From an uncultured Clostridia bacterium (GTDB lineage Bacteria > Bacillota > Clostridia > TANB77 > CAG-508): 64,000 bases of DNA. The translations under genes were made by a program, and so were the position numbers. The number at the start of each line of letters is the position of its first letter. The stretch's first letter is position 1. The DNA is taken from the NCBI GenBank assembly GCA_948502395.1, contig CAOPES010000001.1, positions 1 to 64,000 of the forward strand. Reading direction: 5' to 3'. A model generated the notes under the pieces. It was not told where the DNA came from. It saw only the letters and a list, made by a program, of their open reading frames with translations, and did no database searches. This document shows, one piece after another, positions 63,742-64,000 of the stretch.

Positions 63742-64000
63742 ATGGATTATAATATGATTACATATCTTGCTTGTATTTGCTTTATTTTTATATTTGGTAG
63801 AATTTTTATAGTTCCTATAAAGAAGATATTAAAATTGGTTTTGAATTCAATAATTGGTGGAGTGACTATTTATATAATAAACTTAGTTGGTGGAGCATTT
63901 GGATTTCATATAGGACTAAACTTTTTTACAAGCATAATCATTCGGACTATTAGGCTTGCCAGGAGCAGTATGCTTAATAATAGTAAAACTTTTAATTTGC
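63742..64000 (+). CDS. bofA: Pro-sigma-K processing inhibitor BofA, 3'-partial (CGG frameshift at 63943)
   Basis: 86 residues to the window edge if the C at 63943 is skipped. Two membrane helices: FGRIFIVPIKKILKLVLNSI opens the conserved half, and GGVTIYIINLVGGAFGFHIG follows. After the junction comes IIIGLLGLPGAVCLIIVKLL, the strongly conserved BofA C-terminus. In Bacillus BofA holds the SpoIVFB protease inactive in the outer forespore membrane. The end is cut off by the window, probably only by the stop codon. GGAG precedes the ATG. Confidence 0.85.
   Translation, partial: MDYNMITYLACICFIFIFGRIFIVPIKKILKLVLNSIIGGVTIYIINLVGGAFGFHIGLNFFTSIIIRTIRLARSSMLNNSKTFNL

Noticed and set aside
16781..64000. 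Random sequencing or assembly errors as the cause of the frameshifts
   Set aside because: All 15 lesions are the same base added at the same codon phase (directly before a Gly GGN codon), none is in a homopolymer typical of indel errors, and no other frame lesions of comparable clarity exist. A systematic motif-specific basecalling error is not fully excluded, because I cannot see the reads, but it should not respect codon phase.
1..64000. tRNA genes, in particular a tRNA with an enlarged anticodon loop
   Set aside because: I looked in the intergenic regions for tRNA-like cloverleafs and T-loop sequence and saw none; the predicted decoding tRNA must lie outside this window if it exists.

Overview
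The window is about 64 kb of low-GC (roughly 30 % by eye), AGA-rich DNA from an endospore-forming member of the Clostridia, probably an uncultured gut lineage. Sporulation genes (spoIVA, a BofC-like gene, yaaL-bofA, an alpha/beta SASP) and Gram-positive housekeeping genes (RNase J, ScpB, CdaA, ProS, GltX, TyrS, FtsY, L13/S9, PgsA, TruA, RnhB) support this. No tRNA, rRNA, CRISPR array, integrase or reverse transcriptase was seen.

Layout. 0-14 kb: transglutaminase-like protein, spoIVA, a UDP-sugar pyrophosphorylase next to a left-handed-helix protein, DUF421/DUF4363, a Lon-family protease, TetR plus acyl-CoA ligase. 14-24 kb: RNase J, then a 7-kb island bounded by a 23-bp copy of the rnj 3' end. 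It carries two near-identical MoxR-type AAA+ genes with a lectin-like N-terminal region, two small genes and a VWA/metallopeptidase gene. 24-36 kb: translation, SRP and chromosome-segregation genes. 36-53 kb: NlpC/P60 hydrolase, comEC, HicB, BofC-like, pgsA-clp, HtrA, a prepilin, rnhB, pdp, cdaA, truA, a metal exporter. 53-60 kb: four pilin-anchored surface genes, each behind its own near-identical promoter, interrupted by an Rpn-type nuclease. 60-64 kb: SASP, a VirD4-like ATPase, yaaL and bofA.

Main observation. Ten genes are broken in the standard reading, and each break has the same form. An in-frame CGG codon occurs where one C has been added directly before a glycine codon (GGA or GGT). 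Skipping that C restores a full-length, family-typical protein. I count 15 such sites in MoxR A and B, the VWA gene, a DUF5665 gene, comEC (four sites), the four pilin-anchored genes (five sites), yaaL and bofA. Reading through the other genes on both strands, I found only one in-frame CGG outside these sites, in a compositionally odd gene at 13.7-14.3 kb. This suggests that CGG is not a normal arginine codon here and that CGGN is decoded as a four-base glycine codon or by an efficient +1 frameshift.

Other structure. Short dispersed hairpins keep a GGGGAC-type core but change their complementary arms, and two lie inside coding regions (comEC, pdp). Two large palindromic elements (9.56-10.0 kb and 36.1-36.5 kb) share loops but have paired changes in their stems, and there is a shorter relative at 44.7 kb. 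Two proteins contain segments that look like diversity-generating-retroelement targets.
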